From positions 62,001 through 126,000 of the forward strand of contig NZ_JPRF03000087.1 in the NCBI RefSeq assembly GCF_001188955.3: a stretch of 64,000 bases of DNA, written 5' to 3'. Shown piece by piece: positions 32,446-41,174 of this stretch (its first letter is position 1; the number at the start of each line of letters is the position of its first letter). The notes beneath the pieces are model-generated. The model searched no databases. It was not told where the DNA came from and saw only the letters and a program-made list of their open reading frames with translations. The DNA is from Kitasatospora aureofaciens. Its GTDB lineage: Bacteria; Actinomycetota; Actinomycetes; Streptomycetales; Streptomycetaceae. The position numbers and the translations under genes were made by a program.

Positions 32446-33663
32446 ATGATCATCGAGCCCCGTCCGCCCCTGCTCAGGCGCCTGCCCGCGGGCGTGTGGG
32501 TGGGGGCGTTCTGGACGGCCGTCGTGGTGTTCCGGTTCTTCACCCGGGCCGACGAGACGCGCCTCCTCTTCGACTACCACGGCAACGTGGAGGACATGCC
32601 CCTGGTGGTCACGGCCGTGGTCACCACCCTGGTGGCCTTCCTGCTGGTCCGGCTGCCGCTGGCGGCCGTCGCGGTGGCGCTGGCCGGCGGCGTCTACGCG
32701 CTCGGGATGTGGGGGGTGCCGGAGACGGCCCCGGTGCAGTTCCTGATCGCCGAAGCGGTGGTCGCCTACTGCGTGGTCACCCGGTCCCGCCCGGTGTCGA
32801 CGATCGCGACGGCGATGCCCCTGGCCCTGCTCACCGGGCTGTTCTGCTGGGGCGCGGTCAACGGCTACCCGGTGAACCCGTACGCCTACGCGGGCCTCGC
32901 CGCGACCGTCCTGATCGCCTGGCTGATCGGCAACACCGTCCGCCAGAGCCGTACCCACGCCGAGGCCCTGCGCGGCCGCGCCGCCGAGCAGGCCGTCACC
33001 GCCGAACGGCTGCGCATCGCCCGCGAGTTGCACGACATGGTGGCCCACAGCATCGGCATCATCGCGATCCAGGCGGGCATGGGCAGCCGGGTCATGGACA
33101 CCCAGCCCGCCGAGACCCGCAAGGCGCTGGACGCCATCGAGGCCACCAGCCGGGAGACCCTGGCCGGGCTGCGCCGGATGCTGGGCGCGCTGCGGCAGGG
33201 CGAGGGGGAGTCCGTGCCGCTCGAAGTGGCCCCGGGGCTGGACGAGCTGGACCGGCTGGTGGAGAAGACGGCGGCCGCCGGGGTGCGGGTCGCGCTCACC
33301 CGCAGCGGCGAGGCCCGGGCCCTGCCGCCCGAGGTGGACCTCGCCGCCTTCCGGATCGTCCAGGAGGCGGTCACCAACGTGGTCAAGCACTCCGGCACCC
33401 GCGACTGCCACGTCACCGTCGAGTACGGCGCGGAGCAACTCGCCGTCACCGTCGTCGACCTGGGCGCGGGCGCGTCGGCCCACCCCGCCGGCACCGGCTA
33501 CGGACTGGCGGGCATGCGCGAGCGGGTCGCCCTGCTGCACGGCGAGTTCGACGCCGGCCCGCGCCGCGGGGGAGGCTTCCGGGTCGCCGCCCGACTGCCG
33601 GTCCCCCATCCGACCGAAGCACCCGAGAAGCCCGAAGCAGCCGCCCTGGAGGTGGGACCGTGA
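32446..33663 (+). CDS. Sensor histidine kinase, NarX/DesK type
   Basis: This 405-residue protein has about five or six membrane segments (residues 15-175), then a HisKA_3 dimerisation helix with His196 in RIARELHDMVAHS, and a HATPase domain (QEAVTNVVKHS, TGYGLAGMRER). The response regulator start overlaps its stop (GTGA), so the two are coupled. It is divergent from the DrrAB-like exporter, which suggests it senses a membrane-active compound and controls the exporter; this is inference from position. Confidence 0.95.
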   Translation: MIIEPRPPLLRRLPAGVWVGAFWTAVVVFRFFTRADETRLLFDYHGNVEDMPLVVTAVVTTLVAFLLVRLPLAAVAVALAGGVYALGMWGVPETAPVQFLIAEAVVAYCVVTRSRPVSTIATAMPLALLTGLFCWGAVNGYPVNPYAYAGLAATVLIAWLIGNTVRQSRTHAEALRGRAAEQAVTAERLRIARELHDMVAHSIGIIAIQAGMGSRVMDTQPAETRKALDAIEATSRETLAGLRRMLGALRQGEGESVPLEVAPGLDELDRLVEKTAAAGVRVALTRSGEARALPPEVDLAAFRIVQEAVTNVVKHSGTRDCHVTVEYGAEQLAVTVVDLGAGASAHPAGTGYGLAGMRERVALLHGEFDAGPRRGGGFRVAARLPVPHPTEAPEKPEAAALEVGP

Positions 33664-34316
33664 TCCGCGTCGTCCTGGTCGACGACCAGCCGCTCATCCG
33701 CACCGGGCTGCGCGTGCTCATCGCCGACGCCCCCGACCTGGAGGTGGTCGGCGAGGCCGGCAACGGCGCCGAGGCCGTCGAACTGGTCACCCGGCTGCGC
33801 CCGGACGTCGCCGTGATGGACATCCGGATGCCCGGCATGGACGGCATCGAGGCGACCCGCCGGATCCTCGCCGACCCCGAACTGCCCACCCACGTGCTCG
33901 TCCTCACCACCTTCGACGACGACGACTACGTGTACGGCGCGCTGCGCGCCGGGGCGAGCGGCTTCCTGGTCAAGGACCTCGCCCTGGAGACCATCCTGGA
34001 CGGCGTCCGGGTGGTCGCCGCCGGCGACGCCCTGCTCGCCCCCGGCATCACCCGCCGTCTGATCGGCGAGTTCGCCGCCAGGCCGGACGCCTCCGCCCGT
34101 CCCCGGAAGTCGGCCGCGGGCATCACCGAGCGCGAACGCGAGGTGCTCACCCTGGTCGGCCGCGGCCTGTCCAACACGGAGATCGCCCAGGAGCTCACCA
34201 TCAGCGTGGCCACCGCCAAGGCGCACGTCGCCCGGTTGTTCACCAAGCTGGACGCCCGCGACCGGGTCCACCTGGTCATCCACGCCTACGAGTTCGGCCT
34301 GGTCGCGCCGTCGTAG
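33660..34316 (+). CDS. NarL/LuxR-type response regulator
   Basis: This 218-residue protein has a receiver domain (VVLVDDQPLIRTG; phosphorylation site Asp54 in AVMDIRMPGMDG; Lys in FLVKD) and a C-terminal LuxR helix-turn-helix (ITEREREVLTLVGRGLSNTE, about 154-173). The GTG follows GGAGGT and overlaps the kinase stop by four bases. It is the partner of the upstream kinase. Confidence 0.96.
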   Translation: MIRVVLVDDQPLIRTGLRVLIADAPDLEVVGEAGNGAEAVELVTRLRPDVAVMDIRMPGMDGIEATRRILADPELPTHVLVLTTFDDDDYVYGALRAGASGFLVKDLALETILDGVRVVAAGDALLAPGITRRLIGEFAARPDASARPRKSAAGITEREREVLTLVGRGLSNTEIAQELTISVATAKAHVARLFTKLDARDRVHLVIHAYEFGLVAPS

Positions 34317-34344
34317 CCCGCCGAGGAGGGCCGCGGACGGCACG

Positions 34345-34383
34345 AAGCGCCGGGGCGGGCCCACACAGCCCACCCCGGCGCTT
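34345..34383. terminator. Two-way stem-loop terminator between converging genes
   Basis: AAGCGCCGGGG pairs with CCCCGGCGCTT, with an inner GGGC/GCCC pair. It lies between the ends of the response regulator and the secreted-protein gene and may serve both. Confidence 0.8.
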
Positions 34384-34484
34384 CTCCCGGCATCGGATCC
34401 TCAGGGCACGTGACCCCTCAGGCCGCTCGGATCCGCCGGACCATCACCGTCCCCGGGCCGCCCCACGCTGCCCGGGGGCGCTGA

Positions 34485-35594
34485 TCAGGGGACGATCGCG
34501 TGCGAGATCTGGCAGCCGCTGACCGCGTTGGACCAGGTGCCCTGCATCGCGAACGAGCCGGTCGCGAACGCGACGTTCTGCGAGCCGCCGGTGCCGCCGA
34601 CGCCCTTCCAGGCGCACTTGTCGGCGTTCTCGTAGCCGGTCGAGTCGGTCCAGCCGCCGGCCGGGTTCTGGTCGGTGACGGTCTCCGCGTACTCGTGGCC
34701 GAACACCATGGTCACGCCGTCCAGCAGGCCCGCGTTGCCGCTGTTGACGTAGTTCTGGCCGCAGGAGGTGCCCATGTCGGTCACGTACGGGTCGTTGCTG
34801 AACGCGATGTCACCGTACGGCGAGGTGGCCGCGCCGCCGGTCAGCGTGGTGTCGCCGTTCCAGTCGTGCCAGGCGCAGAAGTTGCCGCTCGAGGTGTTGA
34901 AGCCGTCCGGGTGGGTGCCGGTCGGCGAGAGCACCACGTACTGCACGTTGCGGTTGGCGGCCGAGGTGGTGTTGCCGAAGTGCCCGGCGGCCTTGATGGC
35001 CTCGTTGGCGATCTGGTTGCCGGTGGCCTGGCCGGGGGCGGCGGCGGAGTTGTCGACCCAGACGCCGGCCAGCGCGCCGCCGGTCGGGTAGCCGACGTGG
35101 GCGGCGGTGGACCCGCAGCTGGTGGCGCCCGTGGCGACGCCCTGGCAGTACTGGGTCATGACGCCGGACCAGGTCTCGTTGTTGGTGCCGAGGCCCTTGT
35201 ACAGCTGCTGGGCGCGGACGGCCTCGCCCGACGGGTCGCCGGTCAGCGTGGTGTAGCCGTTGGCGTCGGTGCCCGCGGTGCCCCACTGGGAGCCCCAGAA
35301 GACCACGTACACCTTCGGTGCGCCGGTGGTGACGCCGATGCCGTCGACCCCGCCGCCGTAGCGCAGGTTGGAAGTCCTGGTCGCCGCAGCGGAGTTGGCG
35401 TTGGCGTGCTCGGCGCTCTCCTTGGTGGGGACGACGCCGTGCCGGTACGGGTGGCTCTGCCCGGCGAACTCGCTGCCCGGCTGGTCGGCCTGGGCGGCCG
35501 GGGCGGCGGCGAAACCGGCGGCGGCCAGCGCCAGCGCGCTGAGCCCGGTCAGGGCCCGGACTCGCGCCCGGCGGGAGGTGGGGGACATGCCCAT
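34485..35594 (-). CDS. Secreted protein with an HEYAE metal-site-like motif
   Basis: This 369-residue protein starts with a Sec signal peptide: RRARVR, hydrophobic core LTGLSALALAAAGFAA, probable cleavage after AAQA near residue 36. The mature part has a Cys-containing middle and the motif VFGHEYAETVTDQNPAGGW followed by GYENADKCAW, which resembles a metal-binding site of an unusual secreted hydrolase family (HExxE with a downstream acidic loop). I do not know a tested member. The ATG at 35594 is chosen since GAGAGG lies ten bases upstream. The gene has a long leader region with two strong hairpins. It may be a secreted metalloprotease or a carbohydrate-active protein; function open. Confidence 0.85.
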   Translation of the reverse strand: MGMSPTSRRARVRALTGLSALALAAAGFAAAPAAQADQPGSEFAGQSHPYRHGVVPTKESAEHANANSAAATRTSNLRYGGGVDGIGVTTGAPKVYVVFWGSQWGTAGTDANGYTTLTGDPSGEAVRAQQLYKGLGTNNETWSGVMTQYCQGVATGATSCGSTAAHVGYPTGGALAGVWVDNSAAAPGQATGNQIANEAIKAAGHFGNTTSAANRNVQYVVLSPTGTHPDGFNTSSGNFCAWHDWNGDTTLTGGAATSPYGDIAFSNDPYVTDMGTSCGQNYVNSGNAGLLDGVTMVFGHEYAETVTDQNPAGGWTDSTGYENADKCAWKGVGGTGGSQNVAFATGSFAMQGTWSNAVSGCQISHAIVP

Positions 35595-35988
35595 CGTGAG
35601 GGTTCCTCTCTCATGCCGACCGCACACCGGTAGGGCGCGGCGACACCGTGGGGGACAAATGGGGAGGAGCGACGGCAGGCAAGCCGGCTGCCACCGCCCG
35701 TTCGTCAGGAACGGGCGGTGAAGCGGGGATGGGGGACCGGTTCACCGCCGACGGCCGGAAGCAAAGCACCGGCGCCGAAACCGGGTCAACGACGCCGAGA
35801 GTAAGACCAGCCCCAAGCGGGTCCCCGGAAAAGGTATGGAAAGTCAAAAGCTTGCAGCTGGGGAAGCGTTGATGCGCGTAGCGACAGCGAATCTCAACAG
35901 TTGAAGGAGCGTTCTACACCGTATTGCCCTCCCCCTGACCTGCACGAATCGCCCACCCCGCCCCCCTTCCCACTCCCGGTCCGGTGCC
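35595..35988. other. 394-base intergenic region with strong hairpins
   Basis: No convincing gene. It holds the leader of the secreted-protein gene (minus strand) and the end of the lipoprotein gene. A perfect 12-base-pair hairpin lies at 35692-35720 and a smaller one (GGCAG...CTGCC) at 35674-35692. The left half is A/T-richer than its surroundings (about 35830-35930), and may hold the promoter of the secreted protein. I looked for a c-di-AMP riboswitch and could not support one. Confidence 0.6.
35692..35720. promoter_or_regulatory. Perfect 12-bp hairpin in the secreted-protein leader
   Basis: CACCGCCCGTTC (35692-35703), loop GTCAG, GAACGGGCGGTG (35709-35720). It lies about 100 bases upstream of the secreted-protein start and could be an attenuator or a structural RNA element. 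Confidence 0.7.
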
Positions 35989-36597
35989 CTACGGTGTCGG
36001 CACCTCGACCTCGGCGATCCGCGTGATCCGGCCGTGCGGGTCCAGGACGACGTCGTAGGCGTTGCCGGAGCAGCCGTACGGGTCGGCCGGGTCGCGTTCG
36101 GCGAGGCAGTCGTTGAGGTGGGTGACCAGCTCGTCCAGTTGGACGGGCTCCGCCGCCTCCTCGTGCGGGCGGTCGACCAGGGTCGCGGTGACGCCGGCCG
36201 CGGCGAAGCCGTAGTGGACGGGAGTGCCGGTGGCCTCGTAGCGGGACGGCGTGCAGGTGAAGCGGGCGGGCTGGGCGGTGAGTTCGGCCGGGCCGGCGGC
36301 GACCACGACCACCACCTGGTGGCCGGGGTCGACCTCGGGCGCCGTGCACTCCGGCGCGGGGGCGGCCGGGGCCGCGGGGACGGCGACGGGCCCGGCGGCG
36401 TAGTCGCCGTCGTCGGCCAGGTCGTCGCCGAAGCCGTCCTCGTCCAGCAGGTCGTCCGTGCCGTCGTCGGCGAGCGCCGCTGCGGAGGAGGCGGCGGTCA
36501 CCGTGGGGCGGGTGTCGGCGGGGGTGCAGCCGGTGAGGCCGGCCAGGGCGGTCGCGGTCAGCGCGGCGGCGGCGAGGAGGATGCGGGGCACGGCCAT
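35989..36597 (-). CDS. Putative lipoprotein, acidic, function unknown
   Basis: This 202-residue protein has a signal peptide with a good lipobox LTGC (Cys24), then an Asp-rich flexible stretch (about 44-66), and a small C-terminal domain (about 80-200) with three Cys residues, likely folded outside the cell. I do not recognise the domain. It lies alone, downstream of the kinase gene on the same strand by 171 bases. Confidence 0.85.
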   Translation of the reverse strand: MAVPRILLAAAALTATALAGLTGCTPADTRPTVTAASSAAALADDGTDDLLDEDGFGDDLADDGDYAAGPVAVPAAPAAPAPECTAPEVDPGHQVVVVVAAGPAELTAQPARFTCTPSRYEATGTPVHYGFAAAGVTATLVDRPHEEAAEPVQLDELVTHLNDCLAERDPADPYGCSGNAYDVVLDPHGRITRIAEVEVPTP

Positions 36598-36768
36598 GGC
36601 ACAAGTCTCCCCGGACGGCTGCGGAGTTCGGCACCGGGGTACACACCGGGCGCGCGCCGAACGGTTCCCGCCCCCGCGGGATGTGCGGATCCGGCGGGGG
36701 CGGGAGGTCTCGGACGGAGGTCAGCGGCCCCGGAGGGCGACGGCGGCCTCGGCCGAAGCACGGCGGCC

Positions 36769-37788
36769 TCAGGCGGCGACCGTCCGCTGCGCCTCGTACG
36801 CCTCGCGCACCCGCGCCTGCGCCGCCCCGCCCGCGCCCAGGTGGTCGAGCCCGAGCAGTGCCGCGCCCAGCACCGGCGGCGCGACGACCACCCGCGGCTC
36901 GGCCAGCGGCGCGGCCCGCGCCAGGCGGGCCGTCAGGTTGTCGAGCAGCAGCGGGTGCCGGGAGGCGAGCACCCCGCCGCCGAGCACCACGGGGGTCGGC
37001 GAGTCCAGCAGTTCCAGCCGTCCGAGCGCGACCACGGCGAGCCGGACGATCTCGTCGGCCTGCCGGTCGATCAGTTCCATGGCGACGGCGTCCCCCTCGA
37101 CCGCGACCGCGAACAGCACCCGGACGATCTCGTGCAGCCGCGAGGTCGGCAGGTGCCCGAGGTGGACGGCCTCGGCGACGGCCCCGGCGCTGGGCAGGCC
37201 GAAGTGTTCGGCGATCGCCGGGGCCAGTGCGGTGGGCCCGCCCCGCCCGTCCTCGGCGCGGACGGCGTGCCACATGCTGCTGACGGCGAGTCCGGAGCCG
37301 CCGCCCCAGTCGCCGGTGAGTTCGCCGAGCGCCGGGAAGCGGGCGGTGCGCCCGTCCGGCCGCAGGCCGACGCAGTTGATCCCGGCGCCGCAGACCACCG
37401 CGACCCCGCGCGGGCCGTCGGTACCGGCCCGCAGCAGGCCGAAGGTGTCGTTGACGACGGTGTTGCTGAGGCCCCAGGGGTGCGATGCGAGGGCGGTGCG
37501 CAGCGACTCCTCCTCGATCGGCAGGTCGGCGTTGGCGAGGCAGGCGCTGACGTGGCTGGTGAGCACGCCCGCGGCACCGGCCAGGCCGGCCGCCGCGGCG
37601 GCCTGCTCGACCAGGGGGGTGAGACCGGCCACGGCTGCGGCGCCGCCGACCTTCTGGGGTGCGAAGCCGCCGCCGCGGGCGGAGCCGAGGACGGTGCCGT
37701 CGGCGCCGATCAGGGCGACGTCGGTCTTGGAGTTGCCCGCGTCGATGGCGAGGACGCCGGACAGGAGTGGTTCGGGCTGGTGGGTCAT
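36769..37788 (-). CDS. BadF/BadG-type sugar kinase (N-acetylglucosamine kinase-like)
   Basis: This 339-residue protein has the ASKHA fold: phosphate-1 motif LAIDAGNSKTDVALI near the N terminus, NDTFGLLRAG, adenosine-side motif VVLGGGVLASRHP, and GVAVVCGAGINCVG. These match the BadF/BadG/NagK group that phosphorylates GlcNAc, glucosamine or related sugars. It is the last gene of the sugar-uptake operon, 105 bases after the GH4 gene. It probably phosphorylates the imported sugar or a breakdown product. Confidence 0.9.
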   Translation of the reverse strand: MTHQPEPLLSGVLAIDAGNSKTDVALIGADGTVLGSARGGGFAPQKVGGAAAVAGLTPLVEQAAAAAGLAGAAGVLTSHVSACLANADLPIEEESLRTALASHPWGLSNTVVNDTFGLLRAGTDGPRGVAVVCGAGINCVGLRPDGRTARFPALGELTGDWGGGSGLAVSSMWHAVRAEDGRGGPTALAPAIAEHFGLPSAGAVAEAVHLGHLPTSRLHEIVRVLFAVAVEGDAVAMELIDRQADEIVRLAVVALGRLELLDSPTPVVLGGGVLASRHPLLLDNLTARLARAAPLAEPRVVVAPPVLGAALLGLDHLGAGGAAQARVREAYEAQRTVAA

Positions 37789-37893
37789 CTGGTCCCCGGG
37801 CTCGTACGTGGCCCGGCCGTGGAGCCCCGGCCGGGGGGTCGGTCTCCTCGCGGCGCCCGGCCCGCCGTCTCGGCGGGCCGGGCACGGAGGCGC

Positions 37894-39207
37894 TCAGGCC
37901 CAGGCGAGGTGCTCGCGGTTGTGGGCGAGCAGCCGGTCCGTGAGCTGGTCGGCGAGTTCGATCCGGCCGACCAGCGGGTGGGCGAGCAGGGCGTCGAAGA
38001 CCCGGTCGCGTCCGCCGTGCAGGGCGGCGTCGAGCGCGAGGTGCTCGTACGAGGTGACGGCGGAGATCAGCCCGGCGAACAGCGGCTCGACCGGCCGCTG
38101 CGGCAGCGGCCGGACGCCGTCGGCGTCCACCTCGGCCGGGACCTCGATGACGGCGTCGTCGGGCAGGAAGGGCAGCACCCCGTCGTTGCGGGTGTTGACC
38201 ACCTGGACGGACGCCCCGCCGGCGGTGCCCAGCAGCGCCGAGATCAGCTGGACGGCCGCCTCCGAGTAGAAGGCGCCGCCGCGCTTGCCGAGCAGTTCCG
38301 GCTTGGTGTCCAGCGCGGGGTCGGCGTACAGCTCCAGCAGCTGCCGTTCGATCTCGGCGACCTGCGCGGCCCGCGAGCCCTGGGCCAGGAGCTCCTCGAC
38401 CACCGCGTCGTGCTGGTAGAAGTACCGCAGGTAGTAGGAGGGCACCACGCCGAGCCGTTGCACGAAGGCCTGCGGCAGGTGGAGGTCGTCGGCGATCTCC
38501 TTGCCGAAGTCGGCGAGCAGGGTGGGCAGCACCTCCCGGCCGCTCGTGGCGCCCGGCGCGTCCAGCAGGGTCACCCCGCGCTCCCAGGTGAGGTGGTTGA
38601 GCCCGACGTGGTCCAGCCGGACCAGCTCCGGGTCCACCCCCAGATGGGCCGCGAACTTGCGCTGGAAGCCGATCGCGACGTTGCACAGCCCGACGGCCTT
38701 GTGGCCGGCGCTCTGCAGGGCGCGGGTGACGATGCCGACCGGGTTGGTGAAGTCGACGATCCAGGCGTCCGGGTTGGTCCTGCGGACCTGCTCGGCGATG
38801 CCGAGGACGACCGGTACGGTGCGCAGCGCCTTGGCGAGCCCGCCCGCGCCGGTGGTCTCCTGGCCGACGCAGCCGCACTCCAGCGGCCAGGTCTCGTCCT
38901 GGTTGCGCGCGGCCTGCCCACCGACCCGCAGTTGGAGCAGTACGGCGTCGGCGTCCGCGACGCCCGCCGTCAGGTCGGTGGTCACCGACACCGCGGCGGG
39001 GTGCCCCTGCTTGGCGAAGATCCGCCGGGCGAGCCCGCCGATCAGCTCCAGCCGCTCGGCGGCCGGGTCGATCAGCACCAGTTCGCCGATCGGCAGGGTG
39101 TCACGCAGCCGGGCGAAGCCGTCGATCAGCTCCGGGGTGTACGTCGAACCGCCGCCGACGACGGCCAGCTTGAGCGCGGAACTGCCGGACTTGAGTGTGG
39201 CGGCCAT
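37894..39207 (-). CDS. GH4 family glycosidase (6-phospho-beta-glucosidase-like)
   Basis: This 437-residue protein has the NAD motif VVGGGSTYTPELIDGF near the N terminus, the metal-binding Cys175 in GLCNVAIG, and GLNHLTW with the second metal ligand His. GH4 enzymes break glycosidic bonds by NAD-dependent redox elimination with a metal ion. The text is closest to 6-phospho-beta-glucosidases. The ATG overlaps the permease stop by one base (TGATG). A GH4 enzyme in an ABC rather than PTS setting is notable, since GH4 substrates are usually phosphorylated; the nearby BadF-type kinase could provide that. Confidence 0.93.
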   Translation of the reverse strand: MAATLKSGSSALKLAVVGGGSTYTPELIDGFARLRDTLPIGELVLIDPAAERLELIGGLARRIFAKQGHPAAVSVTTDLTAGVADADAVLLQLRVGGQAARNQDETWPLECGCVGQETTGAGGLAKALRTVPVVLGIAEQVRRTNPDAWIVDFTNPVGIVTRALQSAGHKAVGLCNVAIGFQRKFAAHLGVDPELVRLDHVGLNHLTWERGVTLLDAPGATSGREVLPTLLADFGKEIADDLHLPQAFVQRLGVVPSYYLRYFYQHDAVVEELLAQGSRAAQVAEIERQLLELYADPALDTKPELLGKRGGAFYSEAAVQLISALLGTAGGASVQVVNTRNDGVLPFLPDDAVIEVPAEVDADGVRPLPQRPVEPLFAGLISAVTSYEHLALDAALHGGRDRVFDALLAHPLVGRIELADQLTDRLLAHNREHLAWA

Positions 39208-40115
39208 CAGCCCTTGACCCCTGTCAGTGTCACGCCTTCGATGAAGGCCTTCTGAGCGAAGAAGAAGAGGACGATCACCGGGGCCATCACCAGCAGGGTG
39301 GCGGCCATGGTGAGGTTCCAGTTGGTGTGGTGGGCGGCCTTGAACGACTCCAGGCCGTAACTGAGCGTCCAGGCCTGGTGGTTGTTGCTGGCGTAGATCT
39401 GCGGGCCGAAGTAGTCGTTCCAGCAGTAGAAGAACTGGAACAGGGCGACGGCGGCGATGGCCGGTTTGGCCATCGGCAGGACGACCCGCAGCAGGGTGCG
39501 CAGGTCGCCGCAGCCGTCGATCCGGGCGGCCTCGACGTACTCCTTGGGGATGGTCATCAGGAACTGGCGCAGCAGGAAGATCGAGAACGCGTCGCCGAAG
39601 GCCATCGGGATGATCAGTGGCCAGAGCGAGCCGCCCAGGCCCATCTGCTTGGCCCAGAACAGGTACATCGGGATGACGGTGACCTGCGGGGGCAGCATCA
39701 TCATCGCGATGACCGCCATCAGTGCCAGGTTGCGGCCGCGGAAGCGGAACTTGGCGAGCGCGTAGGCGACGGGCAGGCTGGAGACGACGGTGAGCAGGGT
39801 GCCGGCGCCGGCGTACACCAGGGTGTTGCGCCACCAGGTGAGGAAGCCGGGGGTGTCCCAGACCTTGCCGTAGTTGCCCCAGTTCCAGGAGGTGGGCCAG
39901 TAGTCGGTGGTGAGCGCCTGCTGGTCGTCCATCACCGAGGTGAGGAAGACGAAGACGAAGGGCAGCAGGAAGAACAGTGCGGCGGCGATGGCCAGCGAGT
40001 GCACGGCCACCCAGTGGAGCACCGCCCGGCGCCGGGCGGCCCGGGCGGCGGCGGTGCCGGTCCGAGAGGCGCCGGGTCGTGCCTCGGTGAGCGTGGGAGT
40101 GGAGCTGAGAGTCAT
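39207..40115 (-). CDS. Carbohydrate ABC transporter permease, MalG type
   Basis: This 302-residue protein has six membrane segments and the EAA loop EAARIDGCGDLRTLLRVVLP, which docks to the ATPase. It pairs with the MalF-type permease encoded just upstream. No ATPase gene is in the operon, so a shared MsiK-type ATPase is likely, as is common in streptomycetes. Confidence 0.95.
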   Translation of the reverse strand: MTLSSTPTLTEARPGASRTGTAAARAARRRAVLHWVAVHSLAIAAALFFLLPFVFVFLTSVMDDQQALTTDYWPTSWNWGNYGKVWDTPGFLTWWRNTLVYAGAGTLLTVVSSLPVAYALAKFRFRGRNLALMAVIAMMMLPPQVTVIPMYLFWAKQMGLGGSLWPLIIPMAFGDAFSIFLLRQFLMTIPKEYVEAARIDGCGDLRTLLRVVLPMAKPAIAAVALFQFFYCWNDYFGPQIYASNNHQAWTLSYGLESFKAAHHTNWNLTMAATLLVMAPVIVLFFFAQKAFIEGVTLTGVKG

Positions 40116-40146
40116 GGTGGAGTCCTCAGGGGCCGCTGGTCGTCGC

Positions 40147-41151
40147 TCAGTCGTCGCTCGACATGAAGCCGGACCTGCGGCGGAGCAGGATCGAGGTGAC
40201 GGCCATCGAGATGGCGAACAGCACCAGGGCGACGACGCAGGCCGCGCCGTAGTTGAAGCGCTGGAAGCCGAGGTTGTAGACCATCTGCGGCAGGGTCCAG
40301 GTGGAGCCCTGGGGGAAGCCGGGCTCGAACTGCTGGCCCGAGTTGCCCGCGATGCCGCTGGCGACCTTCCCGGCGACGATCGCCTGGGTGTAGTACTGCA
40401 TGGTCTGGATGACCCCGGTGACCACCGCGAACATGATGATCGGCGAGACGTTCGGCAGCGTGACGTACCGGAACCTCTGGAACGGGCCGGCGCCGTCCAG
40501 TTCGGCCGCCTCGTACTGCTCCTTGGGGACGTCCAGCAGCGAGGCCATGAAGATGACCATCAGGTCGCCGATGCCCCACATGGCGAGCAGGGTGAGCGCG
40601 GGCTTGGACCAGTTCGGGTCGGCGAACCAGCCGGGCTGCGGCAGGCCGAGCTCGCCGAGCAGGTGGTTGAGCGGGCCGGTGCCGGGGTTGAGCAGGAAGG
40701 CGAAGGCCACCGTGGCGGCCACCGGCGGGGCCAGGTAGGGCAGGTAGAAGACGGTGCGGAAGAAGCCGGCGCCGGTCTTGACCCTGGTGATGAGCAGCCC
40801 GATGCCGAGGCCGAAGGCGACCCTCAGGGTCACCATGACCAGGACCAGCCACACGGTGTTGCGCAGGCCCTGCCAGAAGGTCGGCAGCTCGTCGAGGACG
40901 TAGTTCCAGTTCTTCAGCCCGTTGAAGGTCGGGGAGCCGAAGCCGTTGTACTGGGTGAAGGAGAAGTAGGCGGTGGAGACCAGCGGGTAGACGAAGAAGA
41001 CGCCGAACCCGATCAGCCAGGGGGAGAGGAAGGCGAGGGTACGGGCCGCCTCCCGGCGGCGCTTCCGGCGCAGCAGGTGCTGCGTGGACGGCGCCGCCGG
41101 GTCGGTCGCCCCGGTCCCAGGGCCCTTGCGGGTGCCGAACGCGAGTGACAT
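40147..41151 (-). CDS. Carbohydrate ABC transporter permease, MalF type
   Basis: This 334-residue protein has six membrane segments starting near residue 40 (LAFLSPWLIGFGVFFVYPL) and the EAA loop YEAAELDGAGPFQRFRYVTL. The ATG at 41151 follows GGAGCTCCC; the open frame upstream overlaps the binding protein. It works with the MalG-type permease and the binding lipoprotein next to it. Confidence 0.95.
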   Translation of the reverse strand: MSLAFGTRKGPGTGATDPAAPSTQHLLRRKRRREAARTLAFLSPWLIGFGVFFVYPLVSTAYFSFTQYNGFGSPTFNGLKNWNYVLDELPTFWQGLRNTVWLVLVMVTLRVAFGLGIGLLITRVKTGAGFFRTVFYLPYLAPPVAATVAFAFLLNPGTGPLNHLLGELGLPQPGWFADPNWSKPALTLLAMWGIGDLMVIFMASLLDVPKEQYEAAELDGAGPFQRFRYVTLPNVSPIIMFAVVTGVIQTMQYYTQAIVAGKVASGIAGNSGQQFEPGFPQGSTWTLPQMVYNLGFQRFNYGAACVVALVLFAISMAVTSILLRRRSGFMSSDD

Positions 41152-41174
41152 GGGAGCTCCGTGGACCGTTCCCG

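Noticed and set aside
35648..35872. Small plus-strand frame in the intergenic region
   Set aside because: It has a poor ribosome site and no coding bias, and it overlaps two hairpins in the leader of the secreted-protein gene.
35640..35880. Possible c-di-AMP (ydaO) riboswitch upstream of the secreted protein
   Set aside because: Some GGCAGG- and GGGGGACC-like stretches are present, but on the strand away from the gene and in the wrong order. I could not lay out the known core.
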